From contig NZ_QYYD01000005.1 in assembly GCF_003591005.1 (NCBI RefSeq), positions 62,001 to 126,000 on the forward strand: DNA of 64,000 nt, written 5' to 3'. Shown here piece after piece: positions 37,784 to 46,149 of the stretch (positions are counted from its first letter, which is position 1; every line of letters begins with the position of its first letter). The notes below the pieces were generated by a model, which did not search any database, was not told the origin of the DNA, and saw nothing but the letters and a program-made list of their open reading frames with translations. The DNA comes from Rhodopseudomonas palustris. GTDB taxonomy: Bacteria; Pseudomonadota; Alphaproteobacteria; Rhizobiales; Xanthobacteraceae. A program made the position numbers and the translations under genes.

Positions 37784-38872
37784 ATGTCCGAGACTGATGT
37801 CCCGCTCGCTGTACGCAAGATCATCCATGTCGACATGGATGCGTTCTACGCCTCGGTCGAGCAGCGGGACAATCCGGAACTGCGCGGCAAGCCGGTCGCG
37901 GTCGGCGGATCGCGCGAACGCGGCGTGGTCGCGGCCGCAAGCTATGAAGCACGCAAATTCGGTGTGCGCTCGGCGATGCCATCGGTGACGGCCAGGCGGC
38001 AATGTCCGGACCTGATCTTCGTCAAACCGCGCTTCGAGGTGTACAGGGCGATCAGCCACCAAATTCGCGATATCTTTGCTGAGCACACAGCCATCATCGA
38101 GCCGCTGTCGCTGGACGAGGCCTATCTCGACGTCACCAGCAACCTCCAGCAGATCCCGCTGGCTCGCGATATCGCGCTGCAGATCCGGGCGAAGATCAAG
38201 GCCGAAACCGGCCTCAATGCTTCGGCGGGCATCTCGTACAACAAGTTCCTGGCGAAGCTCGCCTCCGACTACCGCAAGCCCAACGGCCAGTTCGTCCTCT
38301 CGCCGCAGATGGGCGCGGCCTTCGTCGAGGGGCTGGCTGTCGGCAAATTTCACGGCATCGGGCCTGCGACCGCCGCCAAGCTCAACGCGCTCGGCATCCG
38401 CACCGGCCTGGATCTCCGCAACCAGACGCTGGAATTCCTGCAGGCGCACTTCCGCAAGGCCGGCACCTATTATTACTGGATCTCGCGTGGCATCGACGAG
38501 CGACCGGTCCGCGCCAACCGCATCCGCAAATCCGTCGGTGCCGAGACCACCTTCTTTACCGACCTGACCGCATTCGATGCCATGGTCGCCGAGCTGCAGC
38601 CACTGATCGACAAGGTCTGGAGGCATTGTGAGGCGAGCGGTAACCGCGGTCGCACGGTCACGCTGAAGATCAAGTTCTCGGATTTCGAGATCGCGTCGCG
38701 CAGCCGAACCATATCGGCCTCGATCCAGAGCCGGGACGATCTTGCGGCGCAAACAACCGGACTGCTCGCAGCCGCGATGCCGTTGCCCAAACCCGTCCGG
38801 CTGCTCGGCGTGTCGTTGTCGTCGCTGCAAAGCGACAACGAAGCCGAACCCCAGCTCGGGCTGCCGATCTGA
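37784..38872 (+). CDS. dinB: DNA polymerase IV (Y-family)
   Basis: Error-prone translesion polymerase of 362 residues. Catalytic carboxylates are in VDMDAFYASVEQRD and SLDEAYLDVT; GGSRERGVVAAASYEARKFGVRSAM is the fingers region; GIGPATAAKLNALGI is the thumb helix-hairpin-helix. The little-finger domain follows and the C-terminus lacks an obvious QLxLF clamp motif, although EPQLGLPI at the end could serve. I searched the 265-base upstream spacer (37519-37783) for the alphaproteobacterial LexA box GTTC-N7-GTTC and found none. Confidence 0.95.
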   Translation: MSETDVPLAVRKIIHVDMDAFYASVEQRDNPELRGKPVAVGGSRERGVVAAASYEARKFGVRSAMPSVTARRQCPDLIFVKPRFEVYRAISHQIRDIFAEHTAIIEPLSLDEAYLDVTSNLQQIPLARDIALQIRAKIKAETGLNASAGISYNKFLAKLASDYRKPNGQFVLSPQMGAAFVEGLAVGKFHGIGPATAAKLNALGIRTGLDLRNQTLEFLQAHFRKAGTYYYWISRGIDERPVRANRIRKSVGAETTFFTDLTAFDAMVAELQPLIDKVWRHCEASGNRGRTVTLKIKFSDFEIASRSRTISASIQSRDDLAAQTTGLLAAAMPLPKPVRLLGVSLSSLQSDNEAEPQLGLPI

Positions 38873-38877
38873 CGCGC

Positions 38878-39378
38878 ATGAACAGGCCGACCTACATTCT
38901 CACCGCCGAGCTCGACAACGCCTCGTTCCATTGGCTGGACCAACTTCGAAGAACCCATTTTCCGCCCGACCGAAACGTCCTCCCCGCTCACCTGACGCTC
39001 TTCCATCGGTTGTCGGAAGGCCAGCTCGAGCTTCTGCGGGGTCTCGACCTGCCGAGCTGCGCGTTGCATCTCGAATACGCCGGCCCCGTTTTGCTCGGCT
39101 CCGGTGTGGCCATTCGAGTGAGCTCGCCGGCATTGCAGCGGCTTCGCTCCGAACTCCGCAACTCGCTCGGTGAGCTGTCGCGCCAGGACGCGCAGGGCTG
39201 GCGGCCGCACGTCACCATCCAGAATAAGGTAACTGCGGCTATCGCCCGCAAATTGTTCGACGACCTCTCCGGACGTTTCTCGGTGCGCGCCGGCTCGATG
39301 CGGGGCCTGTTGGCATGGCAATATCTCGGCGGTCCATGGAGCCTCGCCGAACGGTTCGCGTTCGATCGCCGCGGCTGA
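38878..39378 (+). CDS. 2'-5' RNA ligase/2H phosphoesterase family protein
   Basis: Protein of 166 residues of the 2H phosphoesterase superfamily. Two H-x-T motifs, HLTLFH (about residue 38) and HVTIQN (about residue 104), form the active site. Members of the superfamily act on 2',3'-cyclic or 2'-5' phosphodiesters of RNA. It begins 5 bases after dinB, so the two are probably cotranscribed, which might link it to nucleic-acid repair; that is inference. Confidence 0.85.
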   Translation: MNRPTYILTAELDNASFHWLDQLRRTHFPPDRNVLPAHLTLFHRLSEGQLELLRGLDLPSCALHLEYAGPVLLGSGVAIRVSSPALQRLRSELRNSLGELSRQDAQGWRPHVTIQNKVTAAIARKLFDDLSGRFSVRAGSMRGLLAWQYLGGPWSLAERFAFDRRG

Positions 39379-39465
39379 GGTTGTCGCGGCACGGGCGGGC
39401 TCCACTTGCGCAACGGAGCGTTGAGCACGCGGCCAATCGTCGAGCTGGGCGCTGCACGGCTCCGC

Positions 39466-40386
39466 CTATCCGGAAATGACGCGGTCGGGCCACGGGTTGG
39501 CGCCGTCGTGTAGCCATCGCAGCGAGTCGCGCCAGAAACCGGCAGCGTGGCTGTCGTGGAACAGGCTGAAATGGCCGATGGTCTCACGGCCGTAGTCGGC
39601 GGGCCGCAGCATCACCGCGGTGCACTCGGCACCTCTATAATAATGCAGCGCCCGGCGGATTGCCGGCGCGGTGCCGAACTCGTCGTCGGCCACGGCGACC
39701 GCCAGAATCGGCGCGCGCACCGCCGCCATCCGTTCGAGTGCCCGTCGCCGCTCGCGACGCGGGTGGCTGCGCTCGAAGCGCGGACCGCGAAAGCTCCATT
39801 CATGCGCAACGCCTGCCGGCAGGTCTTCCAGCCACCCCAGCCGTCGACCTGGGAAATAGCCGAACGCCGCCGTCAGCACCGGCATCGCGAGGTGCCACTT
39901 CGCGAACAGTCCCAATCGGCGATGCGCCACATAATCCAGCCACCACGCATATTGAGCGCCCACCGTCAGCATGCGGTCGATGTCGGCCGCATTCTCGGCC
40001 AGGCCCGGGAGAAATCCTCCGATGCTGTGGCCAACCACGACCACCGGGCCGCCGCGCGCCTCGCCCTGGGCGAACCGTAGCGCTGCGGCAAAGTCGAGTT
40101 CGCCCCAGTCGCGCCAGCGATAGCCGCAGCCTCGCATCCGAGCAGGCCGCGACGCGCCGATGCCGCGATAGTCATAAGTCACCACGTCGTAGCCGTGCGC
40201 AGCGAGGAACCCGGCGTAGCGACGATAGTAGCGCGCCAGCACGCCGGTGGCGGCGTTGACGATCGCCATCCCGATCGGATCGGGTCGCGCCGTTCGAAAG
40301 ACGTGGCCGCCGAGAACGACGCCGTCGCTGCAGCGGATCGCGGCCGGGCGGATGTCGACGGAGCTGTCAGGTTTGCTCTGGATCAT
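39466..40386 (-). CDS. Serine aminopeptidase-type alpha/beta hydrolase
   Basis: Hydrolase of 306 residues. VVVVGHSIGGFLPGL carries the nucleophilic serine; VVTYDYRGIGASRPA is the preceding conserved strand; VAVADDEFGTAPAI should hold the acid, and FSLFHD the histidine. Start MIQSKPDSSVD at 40386 is favoured over the upstream frame, which runs through the tetR operator and gene. It is divergent from the TetR gene with an operator between, so it is very probably repressed by that regulator. The substrate is unknown. Confidence 0.87.
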   Translation of the reverse strand: MIQSKPDSSVDIRPAAIRCSDGVVLGGHVFRTARPDPIGMAIVNAATGVLARYYRRYAGFLAAHGYDVVTYDYRGIGASRPARMRGCGYRWRDWGELDFAAALRFAQGEARGGPVVVVGHSIGGFLPGLAENAADIDRMLTVGAQYAWWLDYVAHRRLGLFAKWHLAMPVLTAAFGYFPGRRLGWLEDLPAGVAHEWSFRGPRFERSHPRRERRRALERMAAVRAPILAVAVADDEFGTAPAIRRALHYYRGAECTAVMLRPADYGRETIGHFSLFHDSHAAGFWRDSLRWLHDGANPWPDRVISG

Positions 40387-40416
40387 GGCGCCGACAATAG
40401 AGCGCGTACCGCATTG

Positions 40417-40440
40417 TGTATATTCACTGGTGAGTATACA
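40417..40440. promoter_or_regulatory. TetR-family palindromic operator
   Basis: A 24-bp palindrome with half-sites TGTATATTCAC and GTGAGTATACA (one mismatch in 11) around TG. It lies 7 bases before the tetR start codon and 30 bases before the divergent hydrolase start, so one bound repressor would block both genes. Confidence 0.8.
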
Positions 40441-40447
40441 TAAGGGC

Positions 40448-41020
40448 ATGAGCAAAGCGCCCGCCTCCCCTACCCGCGACCGCATCGTCGAAGCAGCCGG
40501 CAAGCTGTTTCATCGCGACGGCATCCGCGCCGTCAGCGTCGATGCGGTGGCGGCGAAGGCCGGACTGACCAAACGGACGATCTACTATCACTTCCGCAGC
40601 AAGGACGATCTGATCGCCGCCTATCTGCAGACCCGCGATCAGCCCAACGTCGCGATCTTCCAGCGTTGGTTCGCGGAAGCCGATGGCGACATCGCCGACA
40701 AGGTCCGGGCGATCTTCGGCCATCTCGCGGAAAATGCCCGCAATCCGCGCTGGAAAGGCTGCGGCTTTCTGCGCACCTCGGTCGAACTGATCAATCTGCC
40801 TGGCCACCCGGCGATCCAGACCGGCCGCGCCCACAAGAAGCGCACCGAAGACTGGCTGTTCGACATCTTCGCGGCCGACCGCCCGCAGCCGCAAGCCCGC
40901 GTGCTCGCCAGGCAGATCGTGCTGCTGATCGACGGCGCCTTCTCGGTCGTGCTGTTGAATCGCGACGCCAGCTACATGGAAACGGCCGGCGATGCCGCGG
41001 CGAGGCTGATCCGCGGCTGA
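40448..41020 (+). CDS. TetR-family transcriptional repressor
   Basis: Regulator of 190 residues. The N-terminal helix-turn-helix is ISVDAVAAKAGLTKRTIYYHF-like (residues about 29-48, with AKAGLTKRTIYYHFRSKDDL). The C-terminal ligand domain contains KGCGFLRTSVELINLPGHPA, a pattern common in the TetR_C subgroup annotated near oxidoreductases and hydrolases. Start at 40448 is immediately after the palindromic operator; further upstream ATGs fall inside the hydrolase gene. It is likely autoregulatory. Confidence 0.92.
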   Translation: MSKAPASPTRDRIVEAAGKLFHRDGIRAVSVDAVAAKAGLTKRTIYYHFRSKDDLIAAYLQTRDQPNVAIFQRWFAEADGDIADKVRAIFGHLAENARNPRWKGCGFLRTSVELINLPGHPAIQTGRAHKKRTEDWLFDIFAADRPQPQARVLARQIVLLIDGAFSVVLLNRDASYMETAGDAAARLIRG

Positions 41021-41056
41021 GACCACGCGGTCCGCTTGGCGGCGGGCCAATAAGCC

Positions 41057-43264
41057 TCAGAACGTCCCCGCCAGCGTCAGCCGAACCGCCAGCGGCTCGG
41101 CTGGATGCACGTGACGATCGCCGACGCCGCCGATCGGCTCGCCGGGCAAGCGCGACAGATAATAGTACTCTATCTGGTTGGTTCGCGCGTTGAACAGGTT
41201 CAGCGCGTCGAGTTGAAAGCGGACGCCGTTGTCGAAACGATAGCCGAGCCGCGCGTTGAAGATCAGCGACGCCAGCGAAGTCTCGCTGCCGTCCTCGATC
41301 AGCGGGCGCGGCCCGAAGTAACGGCCCTTCACCGCACCGAACCACCCGGTCTCGTGCCCCAGCGTCAGACCTGCGCTCGCCACCCAGGCCGGCGCGCCCG
41401 GGATCAAATCGCCGGCCGGGTCGAAATCGGTAAAGCGAGCTTGCGTATAGGCGACATCGAAGTCGAAACCGAGCCACGGCACCGGCCTGTACTGATTGAT
41501 CCACTCGACGCCGACGCGGCGGCTCGGCCGGCTCGGCTCGGTCGTGCCCGCGTCGCCGACGAACAGCAGTTCGGAGTCGAAATCGAGCACGAACACCGCC
41601 AGCGACGTGGTGAGGCCAGGGATCGAGCGGTTGCGAACGCCGAGCTCGCCGCCCTTCGAGCGCACCAGCAACGGCACACGATCGAGCGGCGTGGTCTTGT
41701 CGGTCGGATCGACCGTAATGGTCGCGCCGCGGATGTCGTTACTGTGCAGTCCCGCGCCGGCATTCGCGAAGAACTCGGTCGACACCCAGGGCCCCAGCAC
41801 GATTCCAATTTTCGGGCTGGTCATCGACGCCGAAGCATTGCCCGAATTGGCGGGCGTATCGCTGATGACACGGCCATTGAAGAAATCCTCACGCACGCCC
41901 GCAGTGCTGCGCAACCAGTCGGTCCAGCGCACCGTGGTATCGGTCCACAGTCCAAATGACTGCTCGGAGACGTCGTCGGCCCGCACCGTCGACAGCCAAT
42001 CGCGCTGCAGCGTCTTGTTCAGCCCCAGGCTGATGCTGTCTGCGCGGCTCTGCAGGCCGACACGGGTCTCAACCGGCAGGCCGGCAAACCGATAGTCAAA
42101 CCGCTGCGTGCCGTTCAGCCCGACCACCGTCCGGCGGTCATATTGGTTGAACTGATCACCATTGATCGGATCATCGAGGAAGTAGGTGAAGTTGTTGTAG
42201 AGCTGCAGCGACGAGCGGATCACATAGGCGTTCAGATCGGTCTGGCCGAAATCGCTCGAACGCGCAAACCGACCCGACAGGCTGTAGCGACTGGCGATGC
42301 CGCCGTCGGTCGGATCGAGCGAGCCGTAGCGGCCAATCAGTCCCTGGTCGATCGCGCGCTGCGCCACCTGATCGGTCGAGGTCCAGCGGTTTGCGTAGGC
42401 CATGCCGGTCAGCGCGAAACCATCGGTCAGCGTGCCCTGGCTGTAACGCAGCACGCCGTTGAGCTTGCGAACGTTGTCGGGCACGTCCCAGGGGCCGCTA
42501 TAGCTGTTGCCCTCGAACGCAGCCAGCAAGGTGCCGTCGCCGACCGCCGTCGACCCGGCGCCGAGCAGCCGACGATAGCCGAAGCTGCCGAGCGTGACCT
42601 CGGCGAGGTTCTTCGGCATCGCGCGCAAATAATCGATGCCGACCGCGCCAGCCGAGCCGAAATCGCCGACATCGGCGAAGTATGGGCCCTTGCGCACCGT
42701 CATCGTGCTGATCAGCTCGGGAATCATGAAGTTGATGTCGGCGTAGCCCTGGCCGTGGCCGTGGGTCGGCATGTTGACCGGCATCCCGTCAACCGTGATC
42801 GCCAGATCAGTGCCGTGGTCGAGGTTGAAGCCGCGCAGGAAGTATTGGTTGGCCTTGCCCTCACCGGAGTGCTGGGTGACGACCAGACCAGGCACTGCCT
42901 CCAGAATCTCGCCGACCCGTGCCGCCGGCAGTGCATTCACCTCGGCGCCGCTGATCACAAGTGCGCTCGCCGCCTGGTTCTGCGGCGCGCTCAGTGGCAG
43001 CGGAGTTGACGATCCTGCATTTGGGGCAGCGACCATGCCGGCACTGGTGGGCGGTGGAGCTGCTGGCGCCGTGCGCGCCCGATGTGAGCCGGAATGCTGC
43101 GTTGGACGCCGCAGCCTCGACTGCGAGGGTTCGGACGGGGCATCCACCGCGATCTGAGGAAGCGTCCGAGCCGTCTGGGCAGGCGCGTCACTGATCCATG
43201 CGAAGCCGAACACCGCGCAAGCCGCCCCGCCTCGCGCCCACTGCCGGAGGTCACACCGCCGCAT
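41057..43264 (-). CDS. TonB-dependent outer-membrane receptor, probably for nickel
   Basis: Receptor of 735 residues. A signal peptide and an unusually Pro/Ser/Arg-rich N-terminal stretch (about 30-95) lead to the plug domain: LVISGAEVNALPAARVGEILEAVPGLVVTQHSG, split here as residues about 100-135, then NQYFLRGFNLDHGTD and DGMPVNMPTHGHGQGYAD, which has three clustered His residues possibly contacting metal. The 22-strand barrel ends LAVRLTLAGTF with a terminal Phe. It is divergent from nikR with a near-consensus NikR box between, so nickel uptake is the best inference. No TonB/ExbB genes adjoin it; the set at 48.6-50.6 kb could energise it. Confidence 0.85.
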   Translation of the reverse strand: MRRCDLRQWARGGAACAVFGFAWISDAPAQTARTLPQIAVDAPSEPSQSRLRRPTQHSGSHRARTAPAAPPPTSAGMVAAPNAGSSTPLPLSAPQNQAASALVISGAEVNALPAARVGEILEAVPGLVVTQHSGEGKANQYFLRGFNLDHGTDLAITVDGMPVNMPTHGHGQGYADINFMIPELISTMTVRKGPYFADVGDFGSAGAVGIDYLRAMPKNLAEVTLGSFGYRRLLGAGSTAVGDGTLLAAFEGNSYSGPWDVPDNVRKLNGVLRYSQGTLTDGFALTGMAYANRWTSTDQVAQRAIDQGLIGRYGSLDPTDGGIASRYSLSGRFARSSDFGQTDLNAYVIRSSLQLYNNFTYFLDDPINGDQFNQYDRRTVVGLNGTQRFDYRFAGLPVETRVGLQSRADSISLGLNKTLQRDWLSTVRADDVSEQSFGLWTDTTVRWTDWLRSTAGVREDFFNGRVISDTPANSGNASASMTSPKIGIVLGPWVSTEFFANAGAGLHSNDIRGATITVDPTDKTTPLDRVPLLVRSKGGELGVRNRSIPGLTTSLAVFVLDFDSELLFVGDAGTTEPSRPSRRVGVEWINQYRPVPWLGFDFDVAYTQARFTDFDPAGDLIPGAPAWVASAGLTLGHETGWFGAVKGRYFGPRPLIEDGSETSLASLIFNARLGYRFDNGVRFQLDALNLFNARTNQIEYYYLSRLPGEPIGGVGDRHVHPAEPLAVRLTLAGTF

Positions 43265-43367
43265 ACCGCCACCTTCACGTCCTGCTCCATTGCAGGACGC
43301 GCGCTCCCCAATCTGCTATCGCGAGCGATCCCGGCAGATCTCCCGTGCCGCCAGCGTGGCATGGGTG

Positions 43368-43395
43368 GTATGACGATGTCAACGAAACTGCATAC
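43368..43395. promoter_or_regulatory. NikR box
   Basis: GTATGA-N16-GCATAC, 11 of 12 bases of the E. coli NikR consensus GTATGA-N16-TCATAC with the exact spacing. It sits between the divergent TonB receptor and nikR genes, 16 bases before the nikR start chosen here. Confidence 0.85.
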
Positions 43396-43411
43396 TCGAA
43401 CGAGGCCTGCG

Positions 43412-43843
43412 ATGCATCGCGTGACCATCACTTTGGATGACGACCTGATGGACAAGCTCGACGCGATCATCGCGGCGCGCGGCTATCAGAACCGCTCGGA
43501 GGCGATCCGCGATCTGGCACGGATCGGCATCCAGCAGACCGCGGCGCACGCAAGCAACGAGCCCTGCGTCGGCGCGATGGTCTACACCTACGATCACTCC
43601 AAGCGCGATCTGCCGCGCAAGCTGACGCAGAATTTTCATAGCCATCACGAGCTGTCGCGGGCGACGATGCACGTGCATCTCGACCACGACCAATGCCTCG
43701 AGGTGACGATCCTGGGCGGCAAAGCTGCAGAGCTGCAGCACTTCGCCGATCACATCTTTGCAGAACGCGGCGTACGCTACGGCCGGCTGGTGACGATTCC
43801 AACCAGCCCGGACGAAGCCGGCGACGATCATCACCACGAGTGA
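43412..43843 (+). CDS. nikR: Nickel-responsive regulator NikR
   Basis: Ribbon-helix-helix repressor of 143 residues. MHRVTITLDDDLMDKLD is the DNA-binding ribbon and RSEAIRDLAR the following helix; the ACT-like domain carries the nickel ligands H76, H87, H89 and C95, the same numbering as in E. coli NikR when translation starts at 43412. In-frame ATGs at 43370 and 43376 lie inside the operator and are rejected. The C-terminus ends in DDHHHE, a short His cluster. It should repress the divergent TonB receptor, and itself, when nickel is plentiful. Confidence 0.95.
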   Translation: MHRVTITLDDDLMDKLDAIIAARGYQNRSEAIRDLARIGIQQTAAHASNEPCVGAMVYTYDHSKRDLPRKLTQNFHSHHELSRATMHVHLDHDQCLEVTILGGKAAELQHFADHIFAERGVRYGRLVTIPTSPDEAGDDHHHE

Positions 43844-44001
43844 TCGCAATGCGGCATCGCGCCGCCACCACTAGATGTTACCGTCTGCTGTTCTGGAGTT
43901 ACCCTGATAATCAGCGTTGTTTCCGGGCGCGCGAGCATCTTAGCAAAGAAGTAAATGAAAGATGTTAAATCCCCCGCATTGCTCGGCGCGGGGATAATTT
44001 G

Positions 44002-44343
44002 ATGACGGATATTCTGGAGGGATTCTACGCAGCTGAATTCGAGACAGCTCGCAAGAAAGCGCACGGGGTCGTGATGCTTTGCGATGGACAGATCCGTGGC
44101 GGCGATTCAAGCTTCGCCTATATCGGCTCTTACACCCGGGTCGGCCATGTCGTCTCCGGCAGTTTGCGCGGCATTCGCCATGCCCACTCCAACGACCCGG
44201 ATCACGTCTCGATCTTCGGGGTCGATCCCGTCGAGGTCTGCTTCGACGGCGTCGCCAAGGACGGCTACGTCACCATCGAAGGCGCGGCGCGAGAGACGCC
44301 CAGCCTGTCGCTTCGCGCGGTCCTGACCCGGATCGCGGATTGA
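44002..44343 (+). CDS. GrlR-like small protein
   Basis: Protein of 113 residues resembling the GrlR fold: MTDILEGFYAAEFETA, then GVVMLCDGQIRGGDSSFAYIGSYTRVG, in which GGDSxFxYxGxY is the family's characteristic strand. GrlR is a negative regulator of type III secretion in enteropathogens, but homologues in soil bacteria have unknown functions and no secretion genes are visible here. It stands 41 bases before a PilZ protein gene. Confidence 0.6.
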   Translation: MTDILEGFYAAEFETARKKAHGVVMLCDGQIRGGDSSFAYIGSYTRVGHVVSGSLRGIRHAHSNDPDHVSIFGVDPVEVCFDGVAKDGYVTIEGAARETPSLSLRAVLTRIAD

Positions 44344-44384
44344 ACTCCCGGCCACCGTAACGCCTCAACAAAGCGGACGACCCG

Positions 44385-44660
44385 ATGAGCATTCCGGAAA
44401 AGCGCAAGTCTCCTCGCATCGCCTTTGATCGCGGCTTCGACGCATGGATCATGTCGATCGACGGCACTTGGCGTCTCAGTTGCAAGATGCGTGACGCTTC
44501 GGCCGAAGGCGCCCGACTGGTGCCATCGTCGATCGAGAAGCTCAAGGAGAAGGAATTCTTCCTGCTGTTGTCCTCGACCGGCCTGGCCTATCGCCGCTGC
44601 GAGCTCGCCTGGATCAACGGCGACGAAATCGGCGTCAAGTTTCTGAAAGTGAAACGCTGA
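44385..44660 (+). CDS. PilZ-domain protein
   Basis: Single PilZ domain of 91 residues. EKRKSPRIAFDR supplies the RxxxR-type cyclic-di-GMP motif in partial form (KRKSPR), and DASAEGARL the D/NxSxxG strand. Such proteins are stand-alone receivers of cyclic-di-GMP in motility and surface-growth control. The arginine pattern deviates slightly from RxxxR, so binding is likely but not certain. Confidence 0.8.
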   Translation: MSIPEKRKSPRIAFDRGFDAWIMSIDGTWRLSCKMRDASAEGARLVPSSIEKLKEKEFFLLLSSTGLAYRRCELAWINGDEIGVKFLKVKR

Positions 44661-44707
44661 GAACACGACTTCGCGCGGCTGCATAGAGGCGAGCAACTCG
44701 CAGCAAT

Positions 44708-44896
44708 TCAGGTCGGCGGCTTCAACTCGGCCGACGACAGCCAACCCTCGATGTTCGCCGCACTCTCGAGCTGGCGTGCCTTTGATAGCAAGCGATCGCG
44801 GACATCGCTCGGCGCACTCTGCGCCTGATCACGAAGTCCGATAGCCTCGTCGATGAGGCGCTGATACAAGGATTGCCGTGGGGGGCGGGGTTGCAT
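44708..44896 (-). CDS. Small hypothetical helical protein
   Basis: Protein of 62 residues (MQPRPPRQSLYQRLIDEAIG at the start). AGGAGT precedes the ATG by 4 bases. It is largely alpha-helical and charged, with IDEAIGLRDQAQSAPSDVRD and LLSKARQLESAANIEGWL. No family is recognised. It converges with the PilZ gene. Confidence 0.55.
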   Translation of the reverse strand: MQPRPPRQSLYQRLIDEAIGLRDQAQSAPSDVRDRLLSKARQLESAANIEGWLSSAELKPPT

Positions 44897-45250
44897 GTAC
44901 TCCTCCCATATCGTTCGATAATGGCGGGAGCGCGACGTTGCGTTCTCATCACCGATGACTGCCTGAGACGGTGCGGTGATGTCGAGATTATGGGGTCGAT
45001 CGTTGCGGATTACCAGTGCAACAGCGATCTGACGCAGCGGCAATCCGCACAATTGGCTGTGCGATGGAACACGGTCGCTAAACGCAGGATAAGATCAGCC
45101 GCGTCAGCAACTACACACAGCGGACAAGCAGCAATGCTGAGCCTTGCACAGAGGCATCAGCACGGCACGAATGTACTGCTTACAATGCTAGATGAAATCG
45201 GCCGCCAGCATCGTATCAAATGAGACGGCACCGGGGCGTGCGCCGCAACC
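44897..45250. other. Spacer with no clear gene
   Basis: I see no convincing coding region, RNA or terminator in these 354 bases between the small helical protein start and the draG stop. A plus-strand open frame across it has no ribosome site and no recognisable protein. Confidence 0.5.
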
Positions 45251-46141
45251 TTACTTCTGGGCCCGCTGCGACAGTGCCAACAGGAGGGGCACTTGATGCT
45301 TGATGGAAGCTGCGACCGTCCGGTCCAGCCGGTCCAGCCAGCGTTTCGGAATCGCGGCGAGACCATGAGATGCCCCGGCAAGCATGGCCGCCAGGGCTCC
45401 GGTGGTATCGGCATCGCCCCCCTGGTTCACGGTTGCGATCACGCAATCGGCAAAGCTGTCCGTGGTGAAATAGAAATGGAGCACGGTCTGCATCGTGTCG
45501 ACCACATAGGCAGACGACTGGCCGCGATACGGCTGAAACCTGAAGCTGCGCTCGCTCCGCACCAGTTCGTCTGCGATCGCGCGTGCGCCTGCGGCTCCAT
45601 CGCCGCTGATCAGGGCCTGCAGCATTCTCACCAGCGCGATGGCGGCGCCGTCGGACAGCGGATGGTGGTGGGTGATATGCCCCTGCGCGATACTCCATGC
45701 CTCGGCCTCGACCGGGCGACCGATCGTCGCCAGCGCCAGCGGCAGAATGCGCATCGCTGCGCCGTTCCCCGCGTCGCCTTCGAAGTACGGACCTTCCACG
45801 CTGCCAGTCGTGATGTAACGCCGAATGCCGCGGCGGCAGGTGCTGCCGACATCGACGGGGCCGGTCTTGAGCCAGGCGGCGAATTCCTCGCATACGTCGC
45901 AAATGTCGAAGCCATCACGGCGGATCAGGGAACGGCCAAGCGCCAGCGCCATGTCGGTGTCGTCGGTCACCTGCCCCGGCTTCAGCCTGAGCCAGCCCCC
46001 ACCGACGATGTCCTTGTGCACGCCGTAGCGCGCGGCGATCTCGGATCGCGTCATGAATTCGACGGTCGCCCCAAGCGCATCGCCGATCGCAAAGCCGAGA
46101 TAGGCCGCGAGCGCCCGATCTTCGATGCCCGGCTCTCCCAT
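45251..46141 (-). CDS. draG: ADP-ribosyl-[dinitrogen reductase] glycohydrolase
   Basis: Enzyme of 296 residues that removes ADP-ribose from an arginine of nitrogenase iron protein and so reactivates nitrogen fixation. Binuclear manganese ligands are in TDDTDMALALGRSL near residue 60 and VNQGGDADTTGALAAMLAG near residue 245; GAMRI-like DAGNGAAMRILPLAL is the family core. The ATG at 46141 is 8 bases after draT. Activity is normally controlled by ammonium and membrane sequestration with AmtB/GlnK, none of which is in this window. Confidence 0.95.
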   Translation of the reverse strand: MGEPGIEDRALAAYLGFAIGDALGATVEFMTRSEIAARYGVHKDIVGGGWLRLKPGQVTDDTDMALALGRSLIRRDGFDICDVCEEFAAWLKTGPVDVGSTCRRGIRRYITTGSVEGPYFEGDAGNGAAMRILPLALATIGRPVEAEAWSIAQGHITHHHPLSDGAAIALVRMLQALISGDGAAGARAIADELVRSERSFRFQPYRGQSSAYVVDTMQTVLHFYFTTDSFADCVIATVNQGGDADTTGALAAMLAGASHGLAAIPKRWLDRLDRTVAASIKHQVPLLLALSQRAQK

Positions 46142-46149
46142 AGGGCCCC

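Noticed and set aside
44873-45223. A 116-codon plus-strand frame between PilZ and draG
   Set aside because: No ribosome site, and it runs across the promoter and ribosome site of the small gene on the other strand.
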